Shown: positions 29,143 to 37,895, counted from the first letter of the stretch. The stretch: DNA of 44,815 bases from an uncultured Gammaproteobacteria bacterium (GCA_947258795.1 CAMYJU010000019.1:1-44815); one strand, 5' to 3'. The notes: generated by a model not told the origin, from the sequence alone. Numbers and translations: made by a program.

Positions 29143-29967
29143 ATGACATATTGCGTCGGACTGAGTCTTGATCAGGGCCTGGTATTTGCGTCTGACTCTC
29201 GCACCAATGCGGGAGTGGATTACGTTACCACCTACAGCAAAATGCACCTGTTTACGCCAGCAGAGGACAGGCTATTTGTGATACTGTCAGCGGGTAATCT
29301 GGCCACAACCCAGGAAGTCATCAATCACATTCAGCGTGACATAGACTATCCCACCGGCGAACCGAATTTGAGCAATGTTAAATATCTATTCGAAGCCGCA
29401 GAGTATGTTGGAAGCATCAGCCAGCAGGTTCAACAGGAACACAGTAGTGCATTCAACAAATCAGGTGTCAGCGGAGAAACTACCTTGCTGATCGGAGGGC
29501 AGATCCTCGGACAACCCCCCGGGCTGATTATGATCTACCCGGAGGGTAACTACATCAGTTCATCGCCACAAACCCCCTATTTACAAATCGGCGAAAGCAA
29601 GTACGGCAAGCCCGCCCTGGACCGTATTGCACACACTGGCCTGCAACTTGATGAAGGTGCGCGACTGACCCTGGTATCTCTGGATGCAACAACACGCTCC
29701 AACATCACAGTGGGCCCGCCTTTCGAAGTCGCCATCTACCCAAAAGACAGTTTCAAGCTCAGTTGTCGTTGCAGCTTTGATGAAAAAGACCCTTACCTCA
29801 TGAGGCTGCGAGACGCCTGGAACTCGGGCATTAATGCTGTTTTTCATGGCTTGCCTCCGTTTGAAAGCAGCCCTCTGCAACAGCAGACGATAAACTTTCC
29901 CGCAACACAGGAACAGGTACAGTCGCAAGCGGAACAAATGACGAAACCGCAACGACAGATTACCTGA
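29143..29967 (+). CDS. Anbu, proteasome-type Ntn peptidase
   Basis: Anbu is the third bacterial proteasome-like family besides HslV and the 20S proteasome. The 274-residue product starts MTYCVGLSLDQGLVFASDSRT. After Met removal Thr2 would be the N-terminal nucleophile, with Asp18 in SDSRT and Lys33 in TYSKMH completing the usual Thr1/Asp17/Lys33 site. FVILSAGNLATTQ and IGESKYGKPALDR are further family marks. The last 35 or so residues are Gln-rich (QQQTINFPATQEQVQSQAEQ) and look like an added flexible tail. Anbu genes typically sit with ATP-grasp, alpha-E and transglutaminase genes, as here. The natural substrate is unknown. Confidence 0.95.
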   Translation: MTYCVGLSLDQGLVFASDSRTNAGVDYVTTYSKMHLFTPAEDRLFVILSAGNLATTQEVINHIQRDIDYPTGEPNLSNVKYLFEAAEYVGSISQQVQQEHSSAFNKSGVSGETTLLIGGQILGQPPGLIMIYPEGNYISSSPQTPYLQIGESKYGKPALDRIAHTGLQLDEGARLTLVSLDATTRSNITVGPPFEVAIYPKDSFKLSCRCSFDEKDPYLMRLRDAWNSGINAVFHGLPPFESSPLQQQTINFPATQEQVQSQAEQMTKPQRQIT

Positions 29968-30011
29968 ACCCGGCTCCACTGGCTTTGTATGACTGATACG
30001 GACTGACTACA

Positions 30012-31250
30012 TTGAATTCACTCGCATTCAAACGTAACGGCGACAAAAAAAATTCTGACTTTTTCGAGGAATACCTGGTACGACTGCTGGAAGAACGGGA
30101 CTCGGTCGGTCTCAGCGACATGATCTACGAGATTGACGCAATCATGATTACGGTTGATCCGGGTCATTCAATTCGCTATATCGCCGAACTTTCACTGATG
30201 TCGCCCTATCATTACCTGGTCTCGCTGGAAACTGAAAATCACTGGACGCATGTCCTGCGGGTCGACATGAACTCACCCGACTTGCTGATACGTGAAGTCA
30301 AGGATGCCCATATACAGGGTATATTTCGCAGCCTGAACGAGATTTACCCGATCGGCTCACACAAACCTAACAGCCGTTATATGGGTGAAATCCTCAGGGT
30401 CAGCGACTTGCATGGCGTTGTTCAACTTCAGCAGGAACGTGATTTCCGGTTTTTCACCCAGGACCAGATCAGAAAACTGGAACTGCCGGGCAACCTCGGC
30501 ATCAGCAAACCATCGCCCTATACGCACAACATCATCGGCTATATAGAACGGCCTGAAGACCAGCTACGGGTTTATTCTCTGGGAGTCAGCACTATTCGCA
30601 ATGATGTTCAGGAGGCATATTGCAGTGCAAAAGAACTGCAAAAGAAGTTACAGATAGACGAGCTGATACTTCCGATCGACCACCTGGCAACCCGCATCTA
30701 CAGCCAGAACCGTGAAGTTGCCATTCTGGAGTGGCTGTCCTTGTCCAGCTATTACTACTGGGGCTCATATGACATCAAGGACCAGAACTCGTCAACCAAT
30801 GTAACCAAGAGTGTGCATCATTCCAATGAATTAAAGAGCCCGGCCAAGGTCTTTACTGCCAACAACACACCGTATCTGGTCAATCATCTGGTAAAACTTC
30901 CATCGCCGACGGAGACCTTTGTTCGTAACTATGGCCCGCGACTGCACCATATCGCCCTGGCTGTTCGTGATGGAACCACCAATAACATCGAAAATATAGA
31001 AATGGTGGTTAACCAGATCGCCGCACAGGGCAAGGACTTTCTACTTGATGTTATTGGCTCCAAGGAGGAAGGGCTCAAACAGATATTTTCCAGTGCTTCT
31101 GAACATTCCTCACTGATCATCGAATATGTGCAGAGATTTGGAGACTTCCAGGGATTCTTCGCCAAGGATAACGTAGCGGAACTTACTCATGCGGCAGGGG
31201 TCGAGAATGAACTCAACAAACTTTCAAAAAGCTCTTATGTAGATAGCTGA
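30012..31250 (+). CDS. Uncharacterised protein with a C-terminal HPPD-like VOC domain
   Basis: This 412-residue protein starts at TTG 30012; a stop at 29994-29996 limits the frame and the only other upstream choice is CTG. The Shine-Dalgarno is poor. Residues 1 to about 210 match nothing I recognise. The C-terminal half resembles 4-hydroxyphenylpyruvate dioxygenase: PIDHLATRI (His224), GPRLHHIALAVRD (His313) and SSLIIEYVQRFGDFQGFF (Glu371) lie where the two-His-one-Glu iron ligands of that fold would be. An iron-dependent oxygenase is plausible, but the identity is inferred from motifs only. It follows Anbu after 44 bases on the same strand and ends two bases from the convergent SthA-like gene. 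Confidence 0.7.
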   Translation: MNSLAFKRNGDKKNSDFFEEYLVRLLEERDSVGLSDMIYEIDAIMITVDPGHSIRYIAELSLMSPYHYLVSLETENHWTHVLRVDMNSPDLLIREVKDAHIQGIFRSLNEIYPIGSHKPNSRYMGEILRVSDLHGVVQLQQERDFRFFTQDQIRKLELPGNLGISKPSPYTHNIIGYIERPEDQLRVYSLGVSTIRNDVQEAYCSAKELQKKLQIDELILPIDHLATRIYSQNREVAILEWLSLSSYYYWGSYDIKDQNSSTNVTKSVHHSNELKSPAKVFTANNTPYLVNHLVKLPSPTETFVRNYGPRLHHIALAVRDGTTNNIENIEMVVNQIAAQGKDFLLDVIGSKEEGLKQIFSSASEHSSLIIEYVQRFGDFQGFFAKDNVAELTHAAGVENELNKLSKSSYVDS

Positions 31251-31252
31251 TA

Positions 31253-32647
31253 TTATCCAAGCTGCGTCAGGCATTCAATTGCTGCTGTCTTGTAGCATTG
31301 GGCCAGCGTAGGGTAGTTAAACACCGTTGATGCCAGTGTATCCACCGTCGCCATGCATGTCATGGCCATCTGTCCGACATGCACCAGTTCACTGGCCGAT
31401 TCCCCGATGATATGCACACCCAGTATTTCCCGGCTCTGGCTGTCTATCAGCAGCTTGAGCAAGCCATGCTCATTTCCGATAATCTGCCCACGTGCCGTAT
31501 CGGCATAGGCTGCGTAACCTTTTACATACCCGGCACTACGCGCCTGTAGCTGTCTTTCGGTTTCACCCACATACGACAGCTCCGGAATCGTATATATCGC
31601 CATCGGCAGATAATCAAGCTTACAGGCCGCCTCACCCAGGAAAGCATGGCGTACTGCCAAACGACCCTGCTCCATAGCGGTTGATGCCAGTGACGGCCGG
31701 CCGGCCAGATCACCGATTATGTAGACATGATTTCTTGAGGTCTGGTGATGCTCATTGATCTTGACCCAACCCCCGTCATCGGCAACCAGGCCCGCCTTGT
31801 CCAGGCTCAGAGGGTCATAGTTAGGCTCTCTTCCCTGGGCGTAGAGCAAGGCGTCAGCCAGTACCCTGTTGCCGTCATTGGTCAATACACTGACACCACC
31901 ATCTGTACGCTCGATGCGGCTGATTCGGGTTTCCATGCGCAGGCTGATGTTCATATCATTAAAGTCATCTTCCAGCCTGGTAACGATATCTGCATCCAGA
32001 TAGGAGAGGATTTGTTCATGCGTATCGATCAGCGTAATACGACTGCCAAGTGCAGCAAATATCGTGGCAAACTCACAGGCAATGACACCGCCGCCGACAA
32101 CAATGAGCGAATCAGGCAGACGCCGGATTTTCAAAATCGACGTCGAATCCAGCACCCTTTCCCTGTCAAACGGCACGGATGCCGGACGTCTGGGTCTTGA
32201 ACCTGTTGCTAGAATGATGAATTCTGCACTTAAGTTTCGTTGCTCACCATACGGGCCGGTTACCTGTATGCTGTGTTCATCAACGAAACCGGCCTCCCCG
32301 GGTATCAGGATCACTCCATCTTTCATAAGTTGCTCAAGTAAACGGGAGTGCGTCTGATCGATAACACTGTCTTTCTGGCTCAAGGCATCTGCCAGATAAT
32401 TCACATTATTGTCTGGTTGTATCCTTTTTGACAGGCGCATGCCGAGACTTGCGGACCTTGACGTGACATAGGCCGCTTCCCGAAGCGCTTTACTGGGCAT
32501 GGTGCCTGTTTGCAGACTGACGCCGCCGAGATAAGGCTTGCGCTCAACGATTGCAACGCACTTTCCCAGTCTCGCGGCATTGATAGCGGCCGATTGACCG
32601 CCTGGACCAGAACCAATTACCAGCAAGTCATAATCAAAGCCTGACAT
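31253..32647 (-). CDS. sthA: SthA-like pyridine nucleotide-disulfide oxidoreductase family flavoprotein
   Basis: This 464-residue FAD protein of the dihydrolipoamide dehydrogenase superfamily is nearest to soluble pyridine nucleotide transhydrogenase SthA, which moves hydride between NADPH and NAD. It has the FAD fold IGSGPGG (residues 11-17), NAD site VVGGGVIACEFATIF, second FAD site YIIGDLAG, and the dimerisation domain with YTIPELSYVG and FNYPTLAQCYKTAA. The redox cysteine pair of the superfamily is replaced by Ser44 and Thr49 in GGVSLQTGTMPSKAL, which excludes disulfide chemistry and fits SthA. Identity with SthA rather than a sister family is likely, not certain. Confidence 0.82.
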   Translation of the reverse strand: MSGFDYDLLVIGSGPGGQSAAINAARLGKCVAIVERKPYLGGVSLQTGTMPSKALREAAYVTSRSASLGMRLSKRIQPDNNVNYLADALSQKDSVIDQTHSRLLEQLMKDGVILIPGEAGFVDEHSIQVTGPYGEQRNLSAEFIILATGSRPRRPASVPFDRERVLDSTSILKIRRLPDSLIVVGGGVIACEFATIFAALGSRITLIDTHEQILSYLDADIVTRLEDDFNDMNISLRMETRISRIERTDGGVSVLTNDGNRVLADALLYAQGREPNYDPLSLDKAGLVADDGGWVKINEHHQTSRNHVYIIGDLAGRPSLASTAMEQGRLAVRHAFLGEAACKLDYLPMAIYTIPELSYVGETERQLQARSAGYVKGYAAYADTARGQIIGNEHGLLKLLIDSQSREILGVHIIGESASELVHVGQMAMTCMATVDTLASTVFNYPTLAQCYKTAAIECLTQLG

Positions 32648-32759
32648 GTATGTACCCGAAGCTGTGTTTCATAAATCAATGTCGTGCAAACCAGCAGTTG
32701 AAGACAACAACAGTAACAGGTCGTCGTTTGAACTCTCAGTATATAAAAGGTAAACCTGA

Positions 32760-33212
32760 TCAGTCGTCATCGCGAGTGTATTCGCCCTCAATGGTGTGAC
32801 GCTCACTGCGCCCGGGAGACTGCCCGGGCGGGACGTCTGGTTTTACCACCGGACGTATCGCACTACCCAGCAGCCTTATGATCAACCAGCGGCGCAGTGA
32901 AGGCACCAGCAGTACAAAGCCGATGCTATCGGTCATGAACCCCGGGGTCAGCAAAAAGGCACCACTGACCAGCAGCGCCGCTCCCTCCAGCATCGGCATC
33001 GCCGGAATACTGCCGCGATTCATTTGTTCTCGTGCACGCAACATAGTCGTCAAACCCTGATGGCGGATCAACAGTGCGCCAAGCACGGCTGTAAAAACCA
33101 CCAGAAATACCGTCGGTATCGCACCGATCAGACCACCGACCTCAATCAGCAGGTAAATCTCCACCAGCGGGACCAGCAGGAACACAAGAAACAGGATTAG
33201 ACGGATATTCAT
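32760..33212 (-). CDS. fxsA: FxsA family membrane protein
   Basis: This 150-residue inner-membrane protein has hydrophobic segments at about residues 4-25, 28-47 and 78-105. It carries the FxsA pattern LVEIYLLIEVGGLIG, then RHQGLTTMLRAREQMNRG and FLLTPGFMTDSIGFVLLVP. The family is named for suppression of F-plasmid exclusion of phage T7; the cellular role is unclear. The charged C-terminus is cytoplasmic by inference. ATG 33212 was chosen over 33284 because family members start at MNIRL-like sequence. The gene is divergent from cutA. Confidence 0.92.
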   Translation of the reverse strand: MNIRLILFLVFLLVPLVEIYLLIEVGGLIGAIPTVFLVVFTAVLGALLIRHQGLTTMLRAREQMNRGSIPAMPMLEGAALLVSGAFLLTPGFMTDSIGFVLLVPSLRRWLIIRLLGSAIRPVVKPDVPPGQSPGRSERHTIEGEYTRDDD

Positions 33213-33378
33213 ATGTAAAGCCAGGTTGCAATCAGGCCGATATAGTGCCCAATGTATATCGATCTTACTGTTTTTGCCTGGCAAATGTACAGCAACGCAC
33301 TGCAGAATGGACTGCGGCTGTGGCGTGCGGGCATCACAGTTGTGTAATATAAGGCCACTGGAACAAACAGATTAACGC

Positions 33379-33714
33379 ATGACCGAGCAATCAGCCCATA
33401 TCCTGATGTTGTCGACCTGCCCGGACCGGGCCTGCGCCGACCAGATCGCACACACCCTGGTCGAGGAAAAACTGGCTGCCTGTGTTAATGTACTGGACGG
33501 GGTGTCTTCGGTTTACCGCTGGCAGGGTCAGGTCGAATCATCGCAGGAAACACTGTTGCTGATAAAAACCACTCGTGAAACTGGAAAAAGCACACAAAAA
33601 CGAATAGTTTCGCTGCATCCTTATGAACTTCCTGAGATAATCTCAGTCCCAATAGAAACGGGCTCGGTACCGTATCTGGACTGGATTACAAAAAATACAG
33701 GCTTAAAAACATGA
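33379..33714 (+). CDS. cutA: Divalent cation tolerance protein CutA
   Basis: This 111-residue small trimeric protein of the CutA family is linked to copper tolerance. Recognised by STCPDRACADQIAHTLVEEKLAACVNV (read as its two motifs around the first helix), SVYRWQGQV, and HPYELPEIISVPI. The last codon overlaps the dsbD start (ATGA), a cutA-dsbD coupling seen in many gammaproteobacteria. Confidence 0.96.
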   Translation: MTEQSAHILMLSTCPDRACADQIAHTLVEEKLAACVNVLDGVSSVYRWQGQVESSQETLLLIKTTRETGKSTQKRIVSLHPYELPEIISVPIETGSVPYLDWITKNTGLKT

Positions 33715-35978
33715 ACTTACGCTTTACCGGCCTAGCCTTGCTAGTCCTATCGTTACTAGCAGGCATCTCCCATGCCACCGAAGAGCCACTACCGCCAGAC
33801 CAGGCATTCAAGTTCAGCGCGGTCGCTAAAGACGGCGATACTATCATCGGTACCTGGACACTGCCGGATGGCTACTACCTGTATCATGACAAGTTCAATT
33901 TCAGCACCACCAGCAGCGATGTGCAGCTTGGCAGCCCGATCATCCCGAAGGGCAAGATCAAGGACGACCCATTGTTTGGCAAGGTCGAGACCCATCGTCA
34001 TCAGGTCAGCCTGGAACTGCCGGTCACCCGCGGCACCCAGGGCGAAACCACTATCGCGCTGACTGCCGGTTCCCAGGGCTGCGCCGACCTTGGCATCTGC
34101 TATCCCCCGTATCGCACCACCGTGAACGTGGTGTTACCGGCGGTCGCGGCCGCCAGTTCAGCCGCCACCCAGGCCGATCCGCTCAAGGCACTGAACCAGC
34201 TCGGCAACAGCCTCGGCCTGCAGGATACCGAGCAGGAGTTCCTCGACCCGGACCAGGCCTTTGTGCTGAGTACCGAATTCGGCGCGGACTATGTGCTGGT
34301 CGCGCGCTGGAAGATTGCCGACGGCTACTATATGTACCGCGACAAATTCCGTTTCAGACTCAAGGACGCCAGCGGCGACATCAAGCTTGGCCAGGCCGAC
34401 ATCTCACGCGGCAAGATCAAGGACGATGAATACTTCGGTAAAATCGAGGTGCTCTACAAAAACGCCGAGGCACGCATTCCGGTCATCGCCACTGCCGGTG
34501 CGACAGCGCAACTGGAACTGAGTTACCAGGGCTGTGCCGATGCCGGCCTGTGCTATCCGCCACAGTACAAGACCGTCGCACTGAACCCGACCGCGACCAG
34601 CGCAGCCACCGGCCAGCCACCCGCCACGACCGGCAGCGCGCAGGCCGAGCTGGACCAGCCGTTTACCGAACAGGACAAGATGGTTGCGCTGCTCAAGGGT
34701 GGTAACACCTGGACCATCGTTGGCATCTTTTTCCTGGCCGGACTGGCGCTGGCGTTCACCCCCTGCGTGTTCCCGATGATTCCTATCCTGTCCGGCATCA
34801 TTGCCGGTCAGGGCGAAAAGATCACCACCGGTAAGGCGTTCACGCTGTCGCTGGTTTATGTGCTGTCGGTCGCCGTGACCTATACCGCGGTCGGTGTCAT
34901 TGCCGGCAAGTCCGGCGCCAACCTGACCGCGGCCTTCCAGGACCCGTGGATACTGAGCGGCTTCGCGGCCGTGTTCGTGATGCTGTCACTGTCGATGTTC
35001 GGATTCTACGACCTGCAAATGCCAAACTTTGTGCAGAGCCGCCTGACCCAATACAGCAACAAACAGGAAGGCGGCACCATTATCGGCGTGGCGATCATGG
35101 GCCTGCTGTCCGCCTTGATCGTTGGCCCCTGTGTGGCCGCACCGCTGGCCGGCGCGTTGATCTTCATCGCCAACCAGGGTAGTGCCGTACTCGGCGGCAT
35201 GGCGTTGTTCTCGATGAGTATGGGTATGGGTGTACCGCTGTTGATCATCGGTACCGGCGGCGGCAAGCTGCTGCCCAAGGCCGGCCCGTGGATGGATGCG
35301 GTAAAGGGAGTTTTCGGTGTCACGCTGCTCGGTGTTGCGGTATGGATGCTGGAACGCATCCTGCCCGGTGAAATCATCATGGTACTGTGGGCGGCGTTAC
35401 TGATCGTACCGGCGATCTACCTTGGTGCACTGGAGCCGCTGCGCAAGGAATCCGGTGGCTGGCCACATTTCTGGAAAGGTGTCGGTATCATGATGCTGCT
35501 GTACGGTATCATCCTGATGCTCGGCGCCACCACCGGCAACACCGACCCGTTACAGCCTTTAAAGAAAATCTCTTTCAGTAGCGCTTCCACTGGCACCACC
35601 ACAGCCGGACACAGCCTGCCATTCAAAACCATCAAATCCATCGAGGACCTGAACCGCGAGGTCGCCAGCGCCAGCTCCCAGGGCAAGACCGTGATGCTGG
35701 ACTTTTATGCCGACTGGTGCATCTCGTGCAAGGAGTTCGATAAATATGTGTTCTCGAATGCCGAGGTACAAAGCCGGCTGGCCGATACCGTCGTATTGCA
35801 GTCTGATGTGACCGCGAATGATGAAATCGACAAGGCGTTGATGAAAAACTTCGGCATCATCGGGCCGCCGACCATCCTGTTCTTCGACAAGGGTGGCCAG
35901 GAACTGAAACGTTATCGTGTGGTTGGCGAGATGAACGCCAAACAGTTTCTGGATCACCTGAACGCGACATTCAAATAA
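33711..35978 (+). CDS. dsbD: Thiol:disulfide interchange protein DsbD with duplicated N-terminal domain
   Basis: DsbD passes electrons from cytoplasmic thioredoxin across the inner membrane to periplasmic reductases. A signal peptide ends near residue 22. Two periplasmic alpha domains follow, about 28-142 and 179-292, each with the same landmarks: DGYY(L/M)Y, DKF, GKIKDD, and a Cys pair in QGCADxGxCYPP (Cys124/130 and Cys275/281). The membrane domain, about 335-600, holds TPCVFP and GPCVAAP. The C-terminal thioredoxin-like gamma domain has DWCISCKEF. With 755 residues it is larger than single-alpha forms because of the extra domain. A TlpA-like gene, a possible partner, follows after 28 bases. 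Confidence 0.97.
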   Translation: MNLRFTGLALLVLSLLAGISHATEEPLPPDQAFKFSAVAKDGDTIIGTWTLPDGYYLYHDKFNFSTTSSDVQLGSPIIPKGKIKDDPLFGKVETHRHQVSLELPVTRGTQGETTIALTAGSQGCADLGICYPPYRTTVNVVLPAVAAASSAATQADPLKALNQLGNSLGLQDTEQEFLDPDQAFVLSTEFGADYVLVARWKIADGYYMYRDKFRFRLKDASGDIKLGQADISRGKIKDDEYFGKIEVLYKNAEARIPVIATAGATAQLELSYQGCADAGLCYPPQYKTVALNPTATSAATGQPPATTGSAQAELDQPFTEQDKMVALLKGGNTWTIVGIFFLAGLALAFTPCVFPMIPILSGIIAGQGEKITTGKAFTLSLVYVLSVAVTYTAVGVIAGKSGANLTAAFQDPWILSGFAAVFVMLSLSMFGFYDLQMPNFVQSRLTQYSNKQEGGTIIGVAIMGLLSALIVGPCVAAPLAGALIFIANQGSAVLGGMALFSMSMGMGVPLLIIGTGGGKLLPKAGPWMDAVKGVFGVTLLGVAVWMLERILPGEIIMVLWAALLIVPAIYLGALEPLRKESGGWPHFWKGVGIMMLLYGIILMLGATTGNTDPLQPLKKISFSSASTGTTTAGHSLPFKTIKSIEDLNREVASASSQGKTVMLDFYADWCISCKEFDKYVFSNAEVQSRLADTVVLQSDVTANDEIDKALMKNFGIIGPPTILFFDKGGQELKRYRVVGEMNAKQFLDHLNATFK

Positions 35979-36006
35979 GTAATAACAATCATTCAACGGT
36001 ATTAAC

Positions 36007-36564
36007 ATGTCAATCAAGCAAACCCTGTTTCTGATCGTGCTCGGTCTGGCCTCCGCTGTCGCCGGTTTTATGCTGTACCAGGCAAACAAGTCTGACACGC
36101 AGGAAGCCACGGAAAGCCAGGCTCAAAAACCGGCTGCAAACACAACGCGACGCCCGGACTTCAAACTGGCCGATGTGGACGGTGTCGAACATAGCATCAG
36201 CGAATGGGATGGCAAGGTCATTATCCTGAACTTCTGGGCCACCTGGTGTCCACCCTGCCGTCGTGAAATGCCGGCCTTCATTAAGCTGCAGGAACAGTAT
36301 GGTGAACAGGGTCTGCAAATCATTGGCCTGGCCATAGACCAGGTCGACCTGGTCGAGGCCTTTGCCGACAATGTTGGTGTTAACTATCCGATACTGGTCG
36401 GTGAAAATGATGCGATCAAAATCACCGAGGACTATGGCAACCGCTACGGCCAGTTGCCATACACCGTATTCATCGACAGGCAGGGAAATATTCGTCATAT
36501 CAAGCATGGCGAAGTGACCTATGACCAGGCGGTAACATTTATTACACCGTTATTGAAACCCTGA
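36007..36564 (+). CDS. TlpA-like thioredoxin family protein
   Basis: This 185-residue, membrane-anchored or secreted thioredoxin starts with a hydrophobic stretch at residues 5-24. A TlpA/ResA-type domain follows: DFKLADVDG, then NFWATWCPPCRREMP with the active-site pair Cys81/Cys84, AIDQ, and the cis-proline region LPYTVFID. It probably reduces periplasmic disulfides, for example in cytochrome c maturation, using electrons from the adjacent DsbD. The substrate is not shown by the sequence. Confidence 0.93.
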   Translation: MSIKQTLFLIVLGLASAVAGFMLYQANKSDTQEATESQAQKPAANTTRRPDFKLADVDGVEHSISEWDGKVIILNFWATWCPPCRREMPAFIKLQEQYGEQGLQIIGLAIDQVDLVEAFADNVGVNYPILVGENDAIKITEDYGNRYGQLPYTVFIDRQGNIRHIKHGEVTYDQAVTFITPLLKP

Positions 36565-36966
36565 GTCGAAAACCGTCAGCAGCCCCCTACCGATCATCAC
36601 AACCATCGGGGATCACAGCAAATCCGTCAACACGGTAATAGTTATTAAACTAGTTGCGATTGGCAGCGATTTAGCACCGAAAAAACGACAACTCTAGACA
36701 TTAGCACTAACTTCGTGCACAATTCCGGCAAATAACGCTGCGCGACTGGCCGGTACCTGGAGCAAGCCACAACTGCTCACGGAGAAGAATCTCCATCTTA
36801 TTGACATTAATATAGTTTTTTAATATTCAACAAGATTTGCCGTTACCTTAAGCTGATCGACGCAGGATGCCTGACTCGATCGATACTGGTTCAAACGGGT
36901 CGCGATCATCGAAGATCATGAGATAAACTGCACTGAACGTGATTGAATTCACAGGATGAGAGTGAA
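36565..36966. other. 402-base gap upstream of aroQ
   Basis: No gene is recognised. The left half has no clear terminator for the thioredoxin gene; CCGAT and ATCGG around 36589-36608 can pair but no T-run follows. GGAGA/TCTCC at 36781-36794 is a small hairpin just before the best promoter. The region most likely carries the aroQ-accBC control sequences. Confidence 0.4.
36801..36829 (+). promoter_or_regulatory. Candidate sigma70 promoter for aroQ-accBC
   Basis: A perfect -35 TTGACA at 36801-36806 is followed after 17 bases by TATTCA, a weak -10. The spacer is very AT-rich. This would give a leader of about 130 bases before aroQ. The exact -10 is uncertain. Confidence 0.45.
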
Positions 36967-37410
36967 ATGGCAAAGATCTTGCTTCTGAATGGACCAAACC
37001 TGAACCTGCTCGGCAAGCGTGAGCCCGGTATTTACGGGCAGCAGGATTTGGAGCTGATCCAGAATGAACTGGCATCCCGTGCACAGGATGCCGGCCATGA
37101 ACTCAGCAGTTACCAGAGCAATGCCGAACATGAACTGGTTAATCGCATCCATCAGGCCGGGAACGAGGCGATTGACTTCATCCTGATCAACCCGGCTGCG
37201 TTTACGCATACCAGTATCGCGATACGTGACGCCCTGCTCGGCGTCAGTATCCCGTTTATTGAATTACACCTGTCGAATGTGCATCAGCGTGAGGCCTTTC
37301 GCCAGAATTCCTATTTTTCAGATATTGCAGAGGGCGTGATTAGTGGCTTTGGTGCTAACAGCTACACACTGGCACTGGATGCGGCCTTGAAAATTTTGCA
37401 GAACAGGTAG
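36967..37410 (+). CDS. aroQ: 3-dehydroquinate dehydratase, type II
   Basis: This 147-residue dodecameric enzyme of the shikimate pathway converts 3-dehydroquinate to 3-dehydroshikimate. The start motif [21 protein letters not shown] (catalytic Tyr within the last residues), the [15 protein letters not shown] block, [10 protein letters not shown] and the catalytic-His region [11 protein letters not shown] are all present. The ATG at 36967 is preceded by GAGTGAA; the frame is open upstream to 36943. It begins the conserved aroQ-accB-accC run, five bases before accB. Confidence 0.97.
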   Translation: MAKILLLNGPNLNLLGKREPGIYGQQDLELIQNELASRAQDAGHELSSYQSNAEHELVNRIHQAGNEAIDFILINPAAFTHTSIAIRDALLGVSIPFIELHLSNVHQREAFRQNSYFSDIAEGVISGFGANSYTLALDAALKILQNR

Positions 37411-37415
37411 CCATT

Positions 37416-37895
37416 ATGGATATTCGTAAAATAAAAAAACTGATTGAACTGCTGGATGAATCCGGTATTGATGAAATCGAGATTCACGAAGGTGAAGAAT
37501 CGGTGCGCATCAGCCGCCAGTCCAACCAGATTGCCGTCAACGCGGCGCCTTACATGACACCCCAGGTAGTCGCCGCACCGGCACCGGCCGCAGCGCCCGC
37601 CGCACCGACCGCAGCTTCGGCCGCAGCCGAACCACGGGGCGAAAGCGCTGAACTGATGAAAGGCCATCAGATCAAATCGCCGATGGTTGGTACCTTCTAC
37701 CGTTCACCGGCACCGGGCAACCCGTCCTTTGTTGAAGTGGGCAGTCATATCAGCAAGGGCGACACTCTGTGTATTATTGAAGCCATGAAGATGTTTAACC
37801 AGATCGACTCGGACACCTCTGGCGTCATCAAGGCCATCCTGGTCGAAAACGGCGAACCGGTTGAATACGGACAGCCGCTGTTTGTAATTGAATAA
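37416..37895 (+). CDS. accB: Biotin carboxyl carrier protein of acetyl-CoA carboxylase
   Basis: This 159-residue carrier holds the biotin swung between the two halves of acetyl-CoA carboxylase, the first step of fatty acid synthesis. An N-terminal helical region with [16 protein letters not shown] is followed by an Ala/Pro-rich linker (about residues 50-72) and the biotinyl domain with [14 protein letters not shown] and the biotinylation motif EAMKM. It lies between aroQ and accC, as usual. Confidence 0.98.
   Translation: MDIRKIKKLIELLDESGIDEIEIHEGEESVRISRQSNQIAVNAAPYMTPQVVAAPAPAAAPAAPTAASAAAEPRGESAELMKGHQIKSPMVGTFYRSPAPGNPSFVEVGSHISKGDTLCIIEAMKMFNQIDSDTSGVIKAILVENGEPVEYGQPLFVIE

Noticed and set aside
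31253-32647. SthA-like protein as a damaged dihydrolipoamide dehydrogenase because the redox cysteines are missing
   Set aside because: Loss of the Cys pair is expected in the soluble transhydrogenase group, and the FAD and NAD motifs are intact, so the gene is not taken to be degenerate.
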